Shown here piece after piece: positions 28,058 through 37,430 of a DNA stretch of 64,000 bases. Origin of the DNA: Flavobacterium sp. (lineage in GTDB: Bacteria > Bacteroidota > Bacteroidia > Flavobacteriales > Flavobacteriaceae); NCBI GenBank assembly GCA_016787805.1, contig JAEUTY010000020.1:1-64000 (forward strand), written 5' to 3'. The translations under genes and the position numbers were made by a program. The notes beneath the pieces are model-generated. The model saw only the letters and a program-made list of their open reading frames with translations, did no database searches and had not been told where the DNA came from. Numbering within the stretch: position 1 is the stretch's first letter; each line of letters starts with the position of its first letter.

Positions 28058-28065
28058 TACCTTTG
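28035..28065 (+). promoter_or_regulatory. Promoter of rnpB
   Basis: TTG (28035-28037), 20-nt spacer, TACCTTTG (28058-28065). The RNA would begin at about 28070, exactly where the RNase P stem starts. Confidence 0.75.
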
Positions 28066-28069
28066 CACA

Positions 28070-28366
28070 GCAGACCGCCTTATCGCTGTTCAGTAATGAA
28101 GAGAGGAAAGTCCGGACACCACAGAGTAGCATATTGGGTAACGCCCAACCGTTGAAAGACGAGGACAAGTGCAACAGAAAGCAAGTACAGTTCGGCTGTA
28201 GTGAAACCAGGTAAACTCTATGCGGTGAAATTTCAAGTATATCGACATTTAAGGGTTACTCGTCCGTTGTCGAAGGGTAGAAAGATAGAACTTGTGAGTA
28301 ATTACAAGTCTAGATAAATGATAAGGCTCCGATTATTCGGAGACAGAATCCGGCTTATAGGTCTGC
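28070..28366 (+). ncRNA. rnpB: RNase P RNA, bacterial type A
   Basis: The catalytic RNA that trims tRNA 5' ends. Diagnostic stretches are present: GCAGACCGCC at the 5' end pairing with GGTCTGC at the 3' end, GAGAGGAAAGTCCGGACACC (conserved P3-P4 region), CAACAGAAAGCAAGTAC, GTGAAACCAGGTAAACTC, and ACAGAATCCGGCTTATAGG (P4 3' strand). About 297 nt, somewhat short but usual for Bacteroidota. T-run 28367-28373 ends the transcript. Confidence 0.95.
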
Positions 28367-28373
28367 TTTTTTT
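28367..28373 (+). terminator. T-run after rnpB
   Basis: Seven T directly after the closing P1 stem of RNase P RNA. Confidence 0.6.
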
Positions 28374-28374
28374 A

Positions 28375-28425
28375 GATAATTAGACAATTTGACAATTAGT
28401 AAATATGACAATTATGTTTTGTCTA
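28375..28425. repeat. Intergenic 8-nt repeat (ATTAGACA/ATTTGACA)
   Basis: Four to five degenerate octamers following rnpB. Confidence 0.6.
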
Positions 28426-28446
28426 ACATTAATAGAAATCCTATAA

Positions 28447-29010
28447 TCAATCAATTTCATCTTCCTCTTCACTTTCTATTTCATAAAAAGTAAAAACAGA
28501 ACCACCATAACTTTTTTCAAATGAAAAGTGCTCTTTATGGTCGAGTTTGGTGTGTTTCGAATGTTCTACGATTAGCATTCCTCCTTCGTCTAAAAGCTCG
28601 TTTTCAAAAACCAAATCAATTAACTTTTCAAATTCTTTTTGTTCCATTCCGTAAGGAGGATCAGCAAAAATGATATCGTAACTACTTTGGTGTTTAGCTA
28701 AAAATGAGAAAACATCGCTTTTAATCGCTGTAATGTCAAAATCAAATTCGGTTGCAGTTTGTTTGATGAACTTAATACATCCAAAATCGCCATCAACGCT
28801 CACAATTGGGGTAGCACCACGTGAGGCAAATTCGTAACTTATATTCCCAGTTCCCGAAAATAAATCCAAAATTTTGAGCTCGAAAAAATTAAAATGATTG
28901 TTTAAAATGTTAAACAACGATTCTTTGCTCATATCAGTCGTTGGCCTAACCGGAAGGTTTTTAGGCGGATTGATTCGACGTCCTTTGTATTTACCAGAAA
29001 TAATTCTCAC
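28447..29010 (-). CDS. rsmD: 16S rRNA (guanine-966-N2)-methyltransferase RsmD
   Basis: A 187-residue SAM-dependent enzyme that methylates G966 of 16S rRNA. Seen: MRIISGKYKGRRI, VRPTTDMSKESLFNIL, the SAM motif LDLFSGTGNISYEFASRGA (about residues 48-66) and the catalytic DPPYG (about residue 117). Overlaps DUF3822 by 4 nt, a gene order I recognise from Flavobacteria. The acidic tail (EIESEEEDEID) is unremarkable. Confidence 0.93.
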   Translation of the reverse strand: MRIISGKYKGRRINPPKNLPVRPTTDMSKESLFNILNNHFNFFELKILDLFSGTGNISYEFASRGATPIVSVDGDFGCIKFIKQTATEFDFDITAIKSDVFSFLAKHQSSYDIIFADPPYGMEQKEFEKLIDLVFENELLDEGGMLIVEHSKHTKLDHKEHFSFEKSYGGSVFTFYEIESEEEDEID

Positions 29011-29813
29011 GAGTGGAGTAATATAAAATGTTCACGGTTTTCAGCAACGGAAAAATCATTTTGAGCATTTGAAATAGCAAACAATTGAACGTTTCGAATG
29101 TACTTATATGCAATCGAATAGTAAGTGTCGTTTTCAGTACAACTTCCTAAAATTTCCAATTTAAAAACCTCAGGATTCAATTGCAATTGCTCGGCTGTGA
29201 ACAAAATGTAGTAAATAAAATCTTCAGGTGTTTTGTAGTCAAATGAATTAAAAAAGTGTAATTTTTGATTTTGAATTACTACAATTTCAAAATGACTTTC
29301 ACTAAGATGAACAAACATTTTTCGTTCGTCGTTGTTTTTGGAAACATCTAATAATTTAGAAACTAGAGTTGAATTGGCATGTTTGTATTCAAACGAACCA
29401 AATTTGTCAATAAAGAAATTGTTCATGTTTACGTACGGAATGTACACATTGTTCATTTCGTATTTTTCGAGTTTGTCAAATGTGAAAAAATCAGTATCAA
29501 AAACCTTGGTATTGTATTGCAAATAACTTCCCAAATAATCCTCATCAAACAAAGCTACAGGAACAAATGTGGAGAGATTGTTACTATGAACAATCATAAT
29601 CTCGTCGTACTTCTCAACTAATTCAGGGTTTCCATTAAAGACACTCGAAAACAAATCACTGATATTGGCGCTACGCTGAAAAGCATCAAAATGAATGTTT
29701 TTCAGCATTTTTGTACGATCCGATAAAGTGTCTACAATACAAAAACTAAAGCCATTCAAGGCAACTTGAATGACTAGCTTTTTATAGGTTTTATCTGTGA
29801 TGATCGTGTTCAA
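29007..29813 (-). CDS. DUF3822 family protein
   Basis: A 268-residue Bacteroidota protein; the N-terminal YKKLVIQVALNGFSFCIVD is the family start, and the whole has the look of a paired actin-like ATPase fold without a recognisable nucleotide motif. It overlaps rsmD by 4 nt and probably forms an operon with it and with pheT upstream (11-nt gap). Function unknown. Confidence 0.85.
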   Translation of the reverse strand: MNTIITDKTYKKLVIQVALNGFSFCIVDTLSDRTKMLKNIHFDAFQRSANISDLFSSVFNGNPELVEKYDEIMIVHSNNLSTFVPVALFDEDYLGSYLQYNTKVFDTDFFTFDKLEKYEMNNVYIPYVNMNNFFIDKFGSFEYKHANSTLVSKLLDVSKNNDERKMFVHLSESHFEIVVIQNQKLHFFNSFDYKTPEDFIYYILFTAEQLQLNPEVFKLEILGSCTENDTYYSIAYKYIRNVQLFAISNAQNDFSVAENREHFILLHS

Positions 29814-29824
29814 ATGAATTGTTT

Positions 29825-32245
29825 TTATCGTAAGCTCGCGCCTAATTCGTTTTCTAAATTCTGTTTGATTTTACCTATTGTTTTATCAATTTGCACGTCT
29901 GTTAAGGTTTTTGTTGCGTCTTGAATAACAAAACTCACAGCATATGATTTCTTACCTTCAGGTAAATTTTTCCCTTGATAAACATCAAATAAGTTGACTT
30001 CTTTTAATAACGATTTTTCCGTTTGAGTCGCAATACTGTATATTGATTCAAAACTCACTTTTTCATCTACTAACAAGGCCAAATCACGACGAACTTCGGG
30101 ATATTTTGGAATATCTTGAAATTTGATTTTTAACGAAATTAGTTTCAAAACTAAATCCCAATTGAAATCAGCATACAAAACCTCTTGCTTTATATCAAAT
30201 CCTTTTAAAATTGATTTTTTGATTATACCAAATTCAACCAGAGTATCATTACCAGAAGCAATGGCAATTCCTTCCGCAAAAACATCTGATTCTACTGGTT
30301 TTGTTACTGTTTTGGTTAATCCTAAACGAGTCAAAATAGCATTGATATAACCTTTAAAAAGGAAGAAATCCGTTGGTTTAACATGATTGGTCCATGATTC
30401 GCTGTTTCGGTTACCCGAAAGGTAAAGTGTCAAATGTTTTTTCTCGGTGTTGCCCGATAATAATTTGTGGTATGTTTTTCCAAATTCAAATAATTTTAAA
30501 TCTGAATTTTTACGGTTGATGTTGTACGAAATGGCTTCTAACCCTGAAAACAACAGCGATTGACGCATCACTGATAAATCATTACTTAAAGGATTCAAAA
30601 TAGTGACGTTGTAGTCTTCTTTTAGCATTGTTGATAACTTAATGTAATCAGGAGTGGTCAATGAGTTGGCCATCATTTCATGAAAACCATTAGAATTCAA
30701 TTGACTGGCCACAATATTTTGGATCTTGTAATCTTCATTTCTTGGAGAATTGGCAACGGTAGCGTTCAATTTTTTAGAATAAACGATATTATTGTAGCCG
30801 TAAACACGCAAAATTTCCTCAATTACATCGATTTCTCTTTGTACATCCACACGATACGATGGAATAATTAGTCCTAAACCAGCATCGGTTACACTGTTGA
30901 CTTTAATATCTAATGAAGCCAAAATCTTTTTGATGGTTTCTTTTGGTAATTCTTGACCAATGATTTTCTTTGCATTTTCAAAGTTTAAAAACACGGTGAA
31001 ATCTTCCATTTTTTTAGGGTAAAAATCAATTGGATCTGAAGTAATTTCGCCACCAGCCACTTCTTGAATCATCATTGCTGCACGACGTAAAGCGTAATCT
31101 GTCAAATTAATATCAATTCCTCTTTCAAAGCGGAAAGAAGCATCCGTACTTAAACCATGACGTTTAGCCGTTTTACGAACACTAATTGGATTGAAATAGG
31201 CACTTTCCAAAAATATATTTGTAGTTGAATCTGTAACCCCCGAATTTTTTCCGCCAAAAACTCCAGCGATACACATTGGTCCATTTTCATCGCAAATCAT
31301 TAAATCATCTTCGTGTAATGTGCGTTCAACGTCGTCTAAAGTTGTAAATTTTGTTCCAGAAGCAACGGTTTTCACAATCACTTTTCCGTTAATTTTAGAT
31401 GCATCAAAAGCGTGTAAAGGTTGGCCGAATGCGTGTAAAACATAATTGGTCACATCAACAATATTATTTTTTGGAGTCAACCCAATTGATTTCAAGCGGT
31501 TTTGCAACCAATCTGGAGAAGGTTTTACTTTTACACCCGAAATCGTAACACCACAATAGCGAGGAGCCAATTTTGAATCGACTACGTCTACGTCAATTTT
31601 CAGTGTTCTTTTATCCACTCTAAAAGCCGAAACAGAAGGCGTGATTAACTCAATGTTTTTATTTTTCAACAATAAACTTGCTCTTAAATCACGTGCAACA
31701 CCGTAATGCGACATTGCGTCGGCACGGTTTGGTGTTAAACCAATTTCAAAAATTTCGTCGTTTTCAATTTTGAGTACTTCGGCTAAAGTAGTTCCAGGTT
31801 TGATTTTTTTATCCAAAACCATAATACCATCGTGGCTGTTACCTAAACCTAATTCGTCTTCAGCACAAATCATTCCGTGGCTTTCTTGTCCGCGAATTTT
31901 ACCTTTTTTGATTTCAAATTCGTTGCCGTCCTTGTCGTACAATTTAGTTCCGATGGTAGCCACTGGTACTTTTTGACCAACCGCAACATTAGGAGCTCCA
32001 CATACAATTTGAACTGGATTCCCGTCACCTAAATTTACGGTTGTCACTTTCAAACGATCCGCATCTGGATGTTTTTCACACGTCATCACTTCGCCAACTA
32101 CAACTCCAATCAAACCGCCTTTAACGGATTGAAAAGGTTCAACAACTTCCACTTCTAAGCCTAAATCGGTTAGGATAGCAGAAGTTTCTTCTGAAGGTAA
32201 ATCGATTTTGATGAATTGCTTTAACCAGTTGTAAGAAATGCGCAT
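29825..32245 (-). CDS. pheT: Phenylalanine--tRNA ligase subunit beta
   Basis: An 806-residue subunit of the PheRS heterotetramer that charges tRNA-Phe. Order: N-terminal B1 (MRISYNWLKQF), tRNA-binding EMAP/OB domain (about residues 40-150), B3/B4 editing domain, B5 (DFYPKKMEDFTVFL...), the catalytic-like core, and the C-terminal anticodon-binding FDX-ACB domain (FQDIPKYPEVRRDLALLVDEKVSF). Length is normal. The alpha subunit gene is not in the window. A consensus promoter lies 25 nt before the ATG. Confidence 0.96.
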   Translation of the reverse strand: MRISYNWLKQFIKIDLPSEETSAILTDLGLEVEVVEPFQSVKGGLIGVVVGEVMTCEKHPDADRLKVTTVNLGDGNPVQIVCGAPNVAVGQKVPVATIGTKLYDKDGNEFEIKKGKIRGQESHGMICAEDELGLGNSHDGIMVLDKKIKPGTTLAEVLKIENDEIFEIGLTPNRADAMSHYGVARDLRASLLLKNKNIELITPSVSAFRVDKRTLKIDVDVVDSKLAPRYCGVTISGVKVKPSPDWLQNRLKSIGLTPKNNIVDVTNYVLHAFGQPLHAFDASKINGKVIVKTVASGTKFTTLDDVERTLHEDDLMICDENGPMCIAGVFGGKNSGVTDSTTNIFLESAYFNPISVRKTAKRHGLSTDASFRFERGIDINLTDYALRRAAMMIQEVAGGEITSDPIDFYPKKMEDFTVFLNFENAKKIIGQELPKETIKKILASLDIKVNSVTDAGLGLIIPSYRVDVQREIDVIEEILRVYGYNNIVYSKKLNATVANSPRNEDYKIQNIVASQLNSNGFHEMMANSLTTPDYIKLSTMLKEDYNVTILNPLSNDLSVMRQSLLFSGLEAISYNINRKNSDLKLFEFGKTYHKLLSGNTEKKHLTLYLSGNRNSESWTNHVKPTDFFLFKGYINAILTRLGLTKTVTKPVESDVFAEGIAIASGNDTLVEFGIIKKSILKGFDIKQEVLYADFNWDLVLKLISLKIKFQDIPKYPEVRRDLALLVDEKVSFESIYSIATQTEKSLLKEVNLFDVYQGKNLPEGKKSYAVSFVIQDATKTLTDVQIDKTIGKIKQNLENELGASLR

Positions 32246-32269
32246 AATTTATTATGTTTTTTGAGTCGG

Positions 32270-32299
32270 CAAATATAGCTATTATTAGAGAAAATTCAA
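32270..32299 (-). promoter_or_regulatory. Promoter of pheT
   Basis: TTG (32299-32297), 19-nt spacer, TATATTTG (32277-32270). Confidence 0.65.
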
Positions 32300-32346
32300 T
32301 TGAGTTCACCTAAAATATTAATGAGGAAAAGAGAGATTAAATATAA

Positions 32347-33255
32347 TTAATGAGGCAAAATCATAAAAGAATCGTTGTCAGTATTAAAAATGTGAAAATA
32401 ACCTGAATTATTAGGGTTTAAAATTAAAACACCATCTAAAGGGAAACTAGTGTTTTCAGCATTTACAACAATTGAAGTATTCTTTTTTATGTTTTTGATG
32501 GAAAGTAGGTTTTCGTATGTTTTTTTTAGCATTAAGTTGTACAGGTTTTTTTCTGGGTTGAAGAAGAAAATCAATACAGCTGAACGATTCAATTCAACAT
32601 TATCCAATAAAACAGAAAAATCAGGATGTGTATCGTTATTATAATCGCCAAAAACAATCGCTTTATTATACCGTTTGAAGTCGTCTGACATTTTGAAACC
32701 ATCATCGTTCAAAATATAACTTTCTTCTATGGTTGCTATTACACCCGAATCGTATTCAATTTTTTCAGGTTTTATAGGTTCGGGTTTAAAATCTTTGAAC
32801 TTATCCTTTCTAATGAACTCATCTTTAGCCATATAACCTACAGGCATATCTGAAAACATTACAGGTTTGCTTGCATATACAGCTACATAATCGTTTCTAA
32901 TTTCACGAGCTACCAATGCTGGATCAATTTCAATGTTACTAGTTGAGTCGACTTCTTTGGTGTAAATTTTGGTTCCAAAGCGCAACTTGTGAATGGTGTT
33001 GTAAGCAGCAAAATTTGGCGTTCTTCGCACTTCACCTACTTCTTTTATTACATAATTTTCAACTGCATGGAATCCGTATTTTTCCAAAGTATCCGTTTTG
33101 GTACTTCCGTCGGAATAACTGTAATTGTCTTCGGGTTTAGAAGAAAATGTTTCTAAAATGGTTTCTTTTTTAATGAATTTGAAAGCAATAAAAAATGCAA
33201 TCAAAACGAGTGCTGTGATGATAATGTATTTTTTATACTTGTTTACTAACTCCAT
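32347..33255 (-). CDS. Membrane-anchored hypothetical protein
   Basis: A 302-residue protein with one N-terminal membrane helix (residues 10-26, IIITALVLIAFFIAFKF) and the rest probably periplasmic. Residues 45-170 contain a stretch that looks like an SH3-like fold (FHAVENYVIKEVGEVRRTPN, YVAVYASKPVMFSDMPVGYM); residues 205-300 resemble an integrin-like segment (FGDYNNDTHPDFSVLLDN, with a D-x-N-x-D calcium-type loop). No function assigned. A consensus promoter precedes it. Confidence 0.7.
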   Translation of the reverse strand: MELVNKYKKYIIITALVLIAFFIAFKFIKKETILETFSSKPEDNYSYSDGSTKTDTLEKYGFHAVENYVIKEVGEVRRTPNFAAYNTIHKLRFGTKIYTKEVDSTSNIEIDPALVAREIRNDYVAVYASKPVMFSDMPVGYMAKDEFIRKDKFKDFKPEPIKPEKIEYDSGVIATIEESYILNDDGFKMSDDFKRYNKAIVFGDYNNDTHPDFSVLLDNVELNRSAVLIFFFNPEKNLYNLMLKKTYENLLSIKNIKKNTSIVVNAENTSFPLDGVLILNPNNSGYFHIFNTDNDSFMILPH

Positions 33256-33278
33256 TTTATAAAGATAAATTTCTTATT

Positions 33279-33308
33279 CAAAAATAGGATATAGATTGGA
33301 ATTACCAA
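33279..33308 (-). promoter_or_regulatory. Promoter of the 32347 gene
   Basis: TTG (33308-33306), 19-nt spacer, TATTTTTG (33286-33279), 24 nt before the ATG. Confidence 0.6.
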
Positions 33309-33332
33309 AATGAATCCTGACTTATATTTTGG

Positions 33333-34196
33333 CTACAAAATTTCTTCAATGTGTTTTTTGATGTTGCTCGAAATTTTTGTCGTGGGTAAATCGTTGGCAT
33401 CACCTCCAAATGGATCTTCAATTTCTTCGGCAATCAACTCCAAACTTGCCAAAACATAAAAAATAAAAATTACTACTGGAATAGTATAATATCCTAAACT
33501 AAAAACGTATCCAAAAGGCAAAGTCATTACGTAAAAGAAAATAAATTTTTTAATAAAAGCGCTGTAAGAATAAGGAATTGGAGTGTTTTTAATTCGTTCA
33601 CACGCGCCACAAACATCTGTAAATGATTGCAATTCGGCATTTAGAATAATCAGTTGTTCACCAGAAATTTTTCCTTGTTTGTGTAAATCGTTTACCTTTT
33701 GAAAAATCATTTTAGCCACTTGATTCGGGCGGTGTTTGTGATGGTCAATTTCCAAATCCAAGCCTTCAAAGAGCATTTTGCTTGTATCTTCATTACTCAA
33801 ATGTTTGGCTAAAACCGAAGCATAGCCAGGAATCATTCTCTTAAAATAATTTCGGTCGCTTTCGTCATTTAAAATAGCGGATAATTTTATGGCTAAATTT
33901 CGACTATTGTTGACCAATGAACCCCAAAGTTTTCGCCCTTCCCACCAACGATCATAAGCTGTATTGGTGCGATAAGCGAGCAATAAGGAAATCACAAATC
34001 CCAACATTCCATGCATAATAGTGATGTTTTTCACATGACTATCGTCTGCTAATTTCCAGTACTCTATTTCCAGATAACCTATTCCAGCTGAATAAAACCC
34101 AATAAAAACCATCATAGGAAGTAATTGTCTGAAAGTGTCAGATTTGTGAAATCTAAATATAAATGTAATCCAATCTTTTGGGTTGTATTGTACCAT
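33333..34196 (-). CDS. Bestrophin-family ion channel
   Basis: A 287-residue UPF0187/bestrophin homologue, an inner-membrane channel of four helices. Seen: the cytosolic N-terminus PKDWITFIFRFHKSD, helix 1 LPMMVFIGFYSAGIGYLE, LAYRTNTAYDRWWEGRKLWG (the strongest family motif, about residues 77-96), NTPIPYSYSAFIKKF, and the C-terminal LIAEEIEDPFGGDANDLP. Bacterial members conduct cations or anions; selectivity is not predictable here. Confidence 0.92.
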   Translation of the reverse strand: MVQYNPKDWITFIFRFHKSDTFRQLLPMMVFIGFYSAGIGYLEIEYWKLADDSHVKNITIMHGMLGFVISLLLAYRTNTAYDRWWEGRKLWGSLVNNSRNLAIKLSAILNDESDRNYFKRMIPGYASVLAKHLSNEDTSKMLFEGLDLEIDHHKHRPNQVAKMIFQKVNDLHKQGKISGEQLIILNAELQSFTDVCGACERIKNTPIPYSYSAFIKKFIFFYVMTLPFGYVFSLGYYTIPVVIFIFYVLASLELIAEEIEDPFGGDANDLPTTKISSNIKKHIEEIL

Positions 34197-34439
34197 ATTG
34201 TTTACGAAAATTAGTGTGCAAAGATACTTATTCTGAATTTTTATGAGAAAAAATAATGCAAAGAGTTAAGGATTGTCAATATGAATAAAAATTAAGTCTA
34301 TTTTTTTGATAAATGTAATTAAAGTGATTGATTTTTTTCAACTTAACAATTTTGTGCTATAAATTGAAATAATTGTGCTATTTCTTTTTTAGTAATGAAA
34401 GTACATTTGATGCAGTATAAAAATATAAAATTTAAAAAT

Positions 34440-35945
34440 ATGAGTAATTTAGTTCAACGTCCCCAATTAAAAGAAAAGTATGATAATTACATCAACGGAA
34501 AATGGACAGCTCCTTCAACAGGGCAATATTTTGAAGTGGTTTCTCCTGTAGATGGAAAACCAATGGCCAAGGCAGCACATTCAGCCAAATTAGATATTGA
34601 AATGGCTGTTGATGCTGCGAATGAAGCATTTCAATCGTGGAGCCAAACTTCGGCTACGGAAAGAAGCATTATGCTGAATAAAATTGCCGATAGAATTGAA
34701 GCAAACTTGGCTTACATAGCAGCTGTTGAAACTTTAGATAACGGTAAAGCTATCAGAGAAACAATGGCCGCAGACATTCCGTTGGCAGTTGATCATTTTC
34801 GCTACTTTGCAAGCGTAATCCGTGCAGAAGAAGGTTCAATAACCGAATTGGATAAAGATTCTGTTTCAATAATTGTACACGAGCCTATTGGTGTAATTGC
34901 TCAGATTATTCCGTGGAATTTCCCAATTTTAATGGCTACATGGAAATTAGCGCCAGCTTTAGCAGCAGGAAATTGTGTGGTTTTAAAACCTGCAGAAAGT
35001 ACACCAATTTCTATCATGGTACTGATGGAATTGATTGAAGATTTGATTCCAGCTGGAGTTGTAAACATTGTAAATGGTTTCGGAGCAGAATTAGGTAGAA
35101 CTTTGGTAACGAATCCAAAAGTGGCAAAAGCAGCATTTACAGGTTCTACCGCTACAGGAAGAATGGTAATGCAATACGCTACTGAAAATATTATTCCGGT
35201 AACATTAGAATTAGGAGGAAAATCGCCTAACATTTTCTTTCCATCGGTTATGGATGCCGACGACGAATTTTTGGATAAAGCATTAGAAGGTGTTGTATTA
35301 TTCGCACTCAATCAAGGTGAAGTATGTACTTGTCCATCGCGACTTTTAATTCACGAATCAATTTATGATAAGTTTATTGAGCGCGTTTTACAACGTGTGA
35401 AAGCAATAAAAGTGGGTCATCCATTGGATCCAACAGTGATGATGGGAGCGCAAGCCTCTCAAATTCAGAAAGATAAAATTCTTTCCTACATTAAATTGGG
35501 TAGAGAAGAAGGCGCTGAGCTGTTGTGTGGTGGCGATGTAAATCATTTGGGAGAAGAATTAGGTGGTGGTTATTACATTCAACCGACATTGTTTAAAGGC
35601 CATAATAAAATGCGTATTTTCCAAGAAGAGATTTTCGGACCTGTTTTGGCCGTTACTACTTTTAAAACTACTGAAGAAGCTATCGAAATAGCCAATGATA
35701 CATTGTATGGTTTAGGAGCTGGAGTTTGGACACGCGATGCACACGAATTATACCAAGTGCCTAGAGCGATTAAAGCGGGTAGAGTTTGGGTGAATCAATA
35801 CCATGCTTATCCTGCGGGAGCGCCATTTGGAGGTTATAAGCAATCAGGAATCGGTAGAGAAAATCACAAAATGATGCTCGATCATTACCGTCAAACTAAA
35901 AATATGTTGATATCGTACAACAAAAATAAATTAGGTTTCTTTTAA
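34440..35945 (+). CDS. NAD(P)-dependent aldehyde dehydrogenase (AldB/ExaC type)
   Basis: A 501-residue enzyme oxidising short aldehydes, most like E. coli AldB. Seen: [23 protein letters not shown] (cofactor site), FTGSTATGR (about residue 236), ELGGKSPN with the general-base Glu, and [11 protein letters not shown] with the catalytic Cys (about 304). The ATG at 34440 is preferred to one 45 nt upstream since homology begins there. The DUF779 gene follows and an AraC regulator is convergent, a setting usual for this enzyme. A terminator at 35973 separates it from DUF779. Confidence 0.92.
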   Translation: MSNLVQRPQLKEKYDNYINGKWTAPSTGQYFEVVSPVDGKPMAKAAHSAKLDIEMAVDAANEAFQSWSQTSATERSIMLNKIADRIEANLAYIAAVETLDNGKAIRETMAADIPLAVDHFRYFASVIRAEEGSITELDKDSVSIIVHEPIGVIAQIIPWNFPILMATWKLAPALAAGNCVVLKPAESTPISIMVLMELIEDLIPAGVVNIVNGFGAELGRTLVTNPKVAKAAFTGSTATGRMVMQYATENIIPVTLELGGKSPNIFFPSVMDADDEFLDKALEGVVLFALNQGEVCTCPSRLLIHESIYDKFIERVLQRVKAIKVGHPLDPTVMMGAQASQIQKDKILSYIKLGREEGAELLCGGDVNHLGEELGGGYYIQPTLFKGHNKMRIFQEEIFGPVLAVTTFKTTEEAIEIANDTLYGLGAGVWTRDAHELYQVPRAIKAGRVWVNQYHAYPAGAPFGGYKQSGIGRENHKMMLDHYRQTKNMLISYNKNKLGFF

Positions 35946-35972
35946 TTGATACTTTTTTGCCTCTAACCTAAG

Positions 35973-36019
35973 AATCCACGAGTTTCGCATTCATTTGAAT
36001 TCAAATTCGTGGATTTTTT
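35973..36019 (+). terminator. Terminator of the aldehyde dehydrogenase gene
   Basis: AATCCACGAGTTT/AAATTCGTGGATT stem with one wobble, then T6. Shares CCACGAATT core with the clpC terminator. Confidence 0.8.
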
Positions 36020-36033
36020 ACTAATTTTAATTT

Positions 36034-36414
36034 ATGGAAAAAATTAAACGACTCGACGCCACTGAAAAAGCGGTAGCATTAATTGATTTGTTGAGCGAAA
36101 AGTTTGGCGATTTAATGTTTTATCAAGCGGGCGGTTGTTGTGAAGGAACACAACCACAATGTTTTGAAAAAGGCGGATTTTACCTTCGATTGGGTGATGT
36201 TTGTATCGGAACCATCAAAGGTTTTGAATTTTGGTTGGATAAAGATTTATTCGAATATTGGAAACACGCTCATTTCACTTTAGACGTTTCAGATGGAATA
36301 GGAGCAGGAGGTTTTTCATTAGAAACACCTTACGGGAAAACGTTTATTGTTCAGTACCGGATTTTCTCGGAAGAAGAAAGTAAAAATTTAGAAGCTGTTC
36401 GTCTGAATTCATAA
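36034..36414 (+). CDS. DUF779 domain-containing protein
   Basis: A 126-residue protein with a GGCCEG motif (about residues 33-38) and the block GDVCIGTIKGFEFWLDKDLFEYWKH; Cys and His residues suggest metal binding. DUF779 genes usually sit next to AldB-type aldehyde dehydrogenases, as here. Function unknown. Ends 2 nt before the convergent AraC gene. Confidence 0.9.
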   Translation: MEKIKRLDATEKAVALIDLLSEKFGDLMFYQAGGCCEGTQPQCFEKGGFYLRLGDVCIGTIKGFEFWLDKDLFEYWKHAHFTLDVSDGIGAGGFSLETPYGKTFIVQYRIFSEEESKNLEAVRLNS

Positions 36415-36415
36415 C

Positions 36416-37339
36416 TTAATTAGAAAAGTTCATTAATTGGTATTGCTTTGGAGTGACGCCTTCGTATTTTTTGAATAATCGTATAAAGTAATTAGCATCT
36501 TCAAAACCAGACAAATAACAGACTTCGTTGATTTGTATTGAAGGGCTTTTGAGCAATTTTTTGGCGTGTTTTATTTTTTCACTGAGTACAAATTCAATCG
36601 GACTCATGCCTAATTCTCGCTTGAAAAAGCGATAAAAAGATGTAGTGCTCATGCAGGCTTTATCGCTCAAATGTTTCAGATTAATATCTTCTTTCAAGTT
36701 TTTTCTAATGTATTCAATTACTTGAGCAATCGCGTTGTTTTGATTACTAAAAGTATTGTCATCTATTGATTTTACAGTTTGCGTTTGAATGATTCGGATC
36801 AGTAATTCTTGTAAAGTCAAATCGGCCAACGCATCTTTGGTTATCGACGTACTCATGCATTCTTTAATGAGCTTGTTGATGGTCGCCGCCAAATCTACAT
36901 TATTGTAGAAAAAATAATTTTGATAATTCAATTGCCAAAAATTGTCGTTTCCTTCTTTAGGATAACGTTCGTTTAAAAAATTCAACGTTTCCGAAATCTT
37001 AGTTTGATCAATGGCTAATGCTAAACACTGTGTTGGATTGTTATTGGAAGCTTCGGGAAAATCAATTTTCATTTCTACATTCGATGGAATTACCACCGTT
37101 TCTCCTGGCAAATAGTCAAATGCTGGATCGTCAAATAAATGCATTACTTTTTTACCGCGCAACATACTTGTCACCACCAAATCATTAAACTTTAACGGAA
37201 CCAAAGCCGATTCTTGATAGGTTTCAAAAATATTTAACTCACAGTTGTTTAACGAAAAAATCGTACGGTTTTCCACCAAAGTTTTTAGGGATTTCTCATG
37301 TGTGAGTGCTGGTGCGTGAAGTAATGATTTAATTGACAT
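36416..37339 (-). CDS. AraC-family transcriptional regulator
   Basis: A 307-residue regulator (start at ATG 37339, MSIKSLLHAPAL; a longer frame to 37381 lacks homology). N-terminal sensor domain of the AraC_N type seen with aldehyde- or alcohol-responsive regulators; the C-terminal two-HTH domain is in residues about 205-300 (KEDINLKHLSDKACMSTTSFYRFFKRELGMSPIEF, then VCYLSGFEDANYFIRLFKKYEGVTPKQY). Its place beside the aldehyde dehydrogenase and DUF779 suggests it controls them; that is an inference. Confidence 0.88.
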   Translation of the reverse strand: MSIKSLLHAPALTHEKSLKTLVENRTIFSLNNCELNIFETYQESALVPLKFNDLVVTSMLRGKKVMHLFDDPAFDYLPGETVVIPSNVEMKIDFPEASNNNPTQCLALAIDQTKISETLNFLNERYPKEGNDNFWQLNYQNYFFYNNVDLAATINKLIKECMSTSITKDALADLTLQELLIRIIQTQTVKSIDDNTFSNQNNAIAQVIEYIRKNLKEDINLKHLSDKACMSTTSFYRFFKRELGMSPIEFVLSEKIKHAKKLLKSPSIQINEVCYLSGFEDANYFIRLFKKYEGVTPKQYQLMNFSN

Positions 37340-37430
37340 TCCACATAAATTAACTTTTACTAAAGTAATAAATAAAGTCAAAAGTCAATGAAAAAGAAGT
37401 AGTTTATTTGCTAATTTGGTATAGAAAAAA

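Noticed and set aside
27872-28214. ORFs of about 100 codons over the hexamer repeats and rnpB
   Set aside because: They translate the tandem repeat and the RNase P RNA; low-complexity products.
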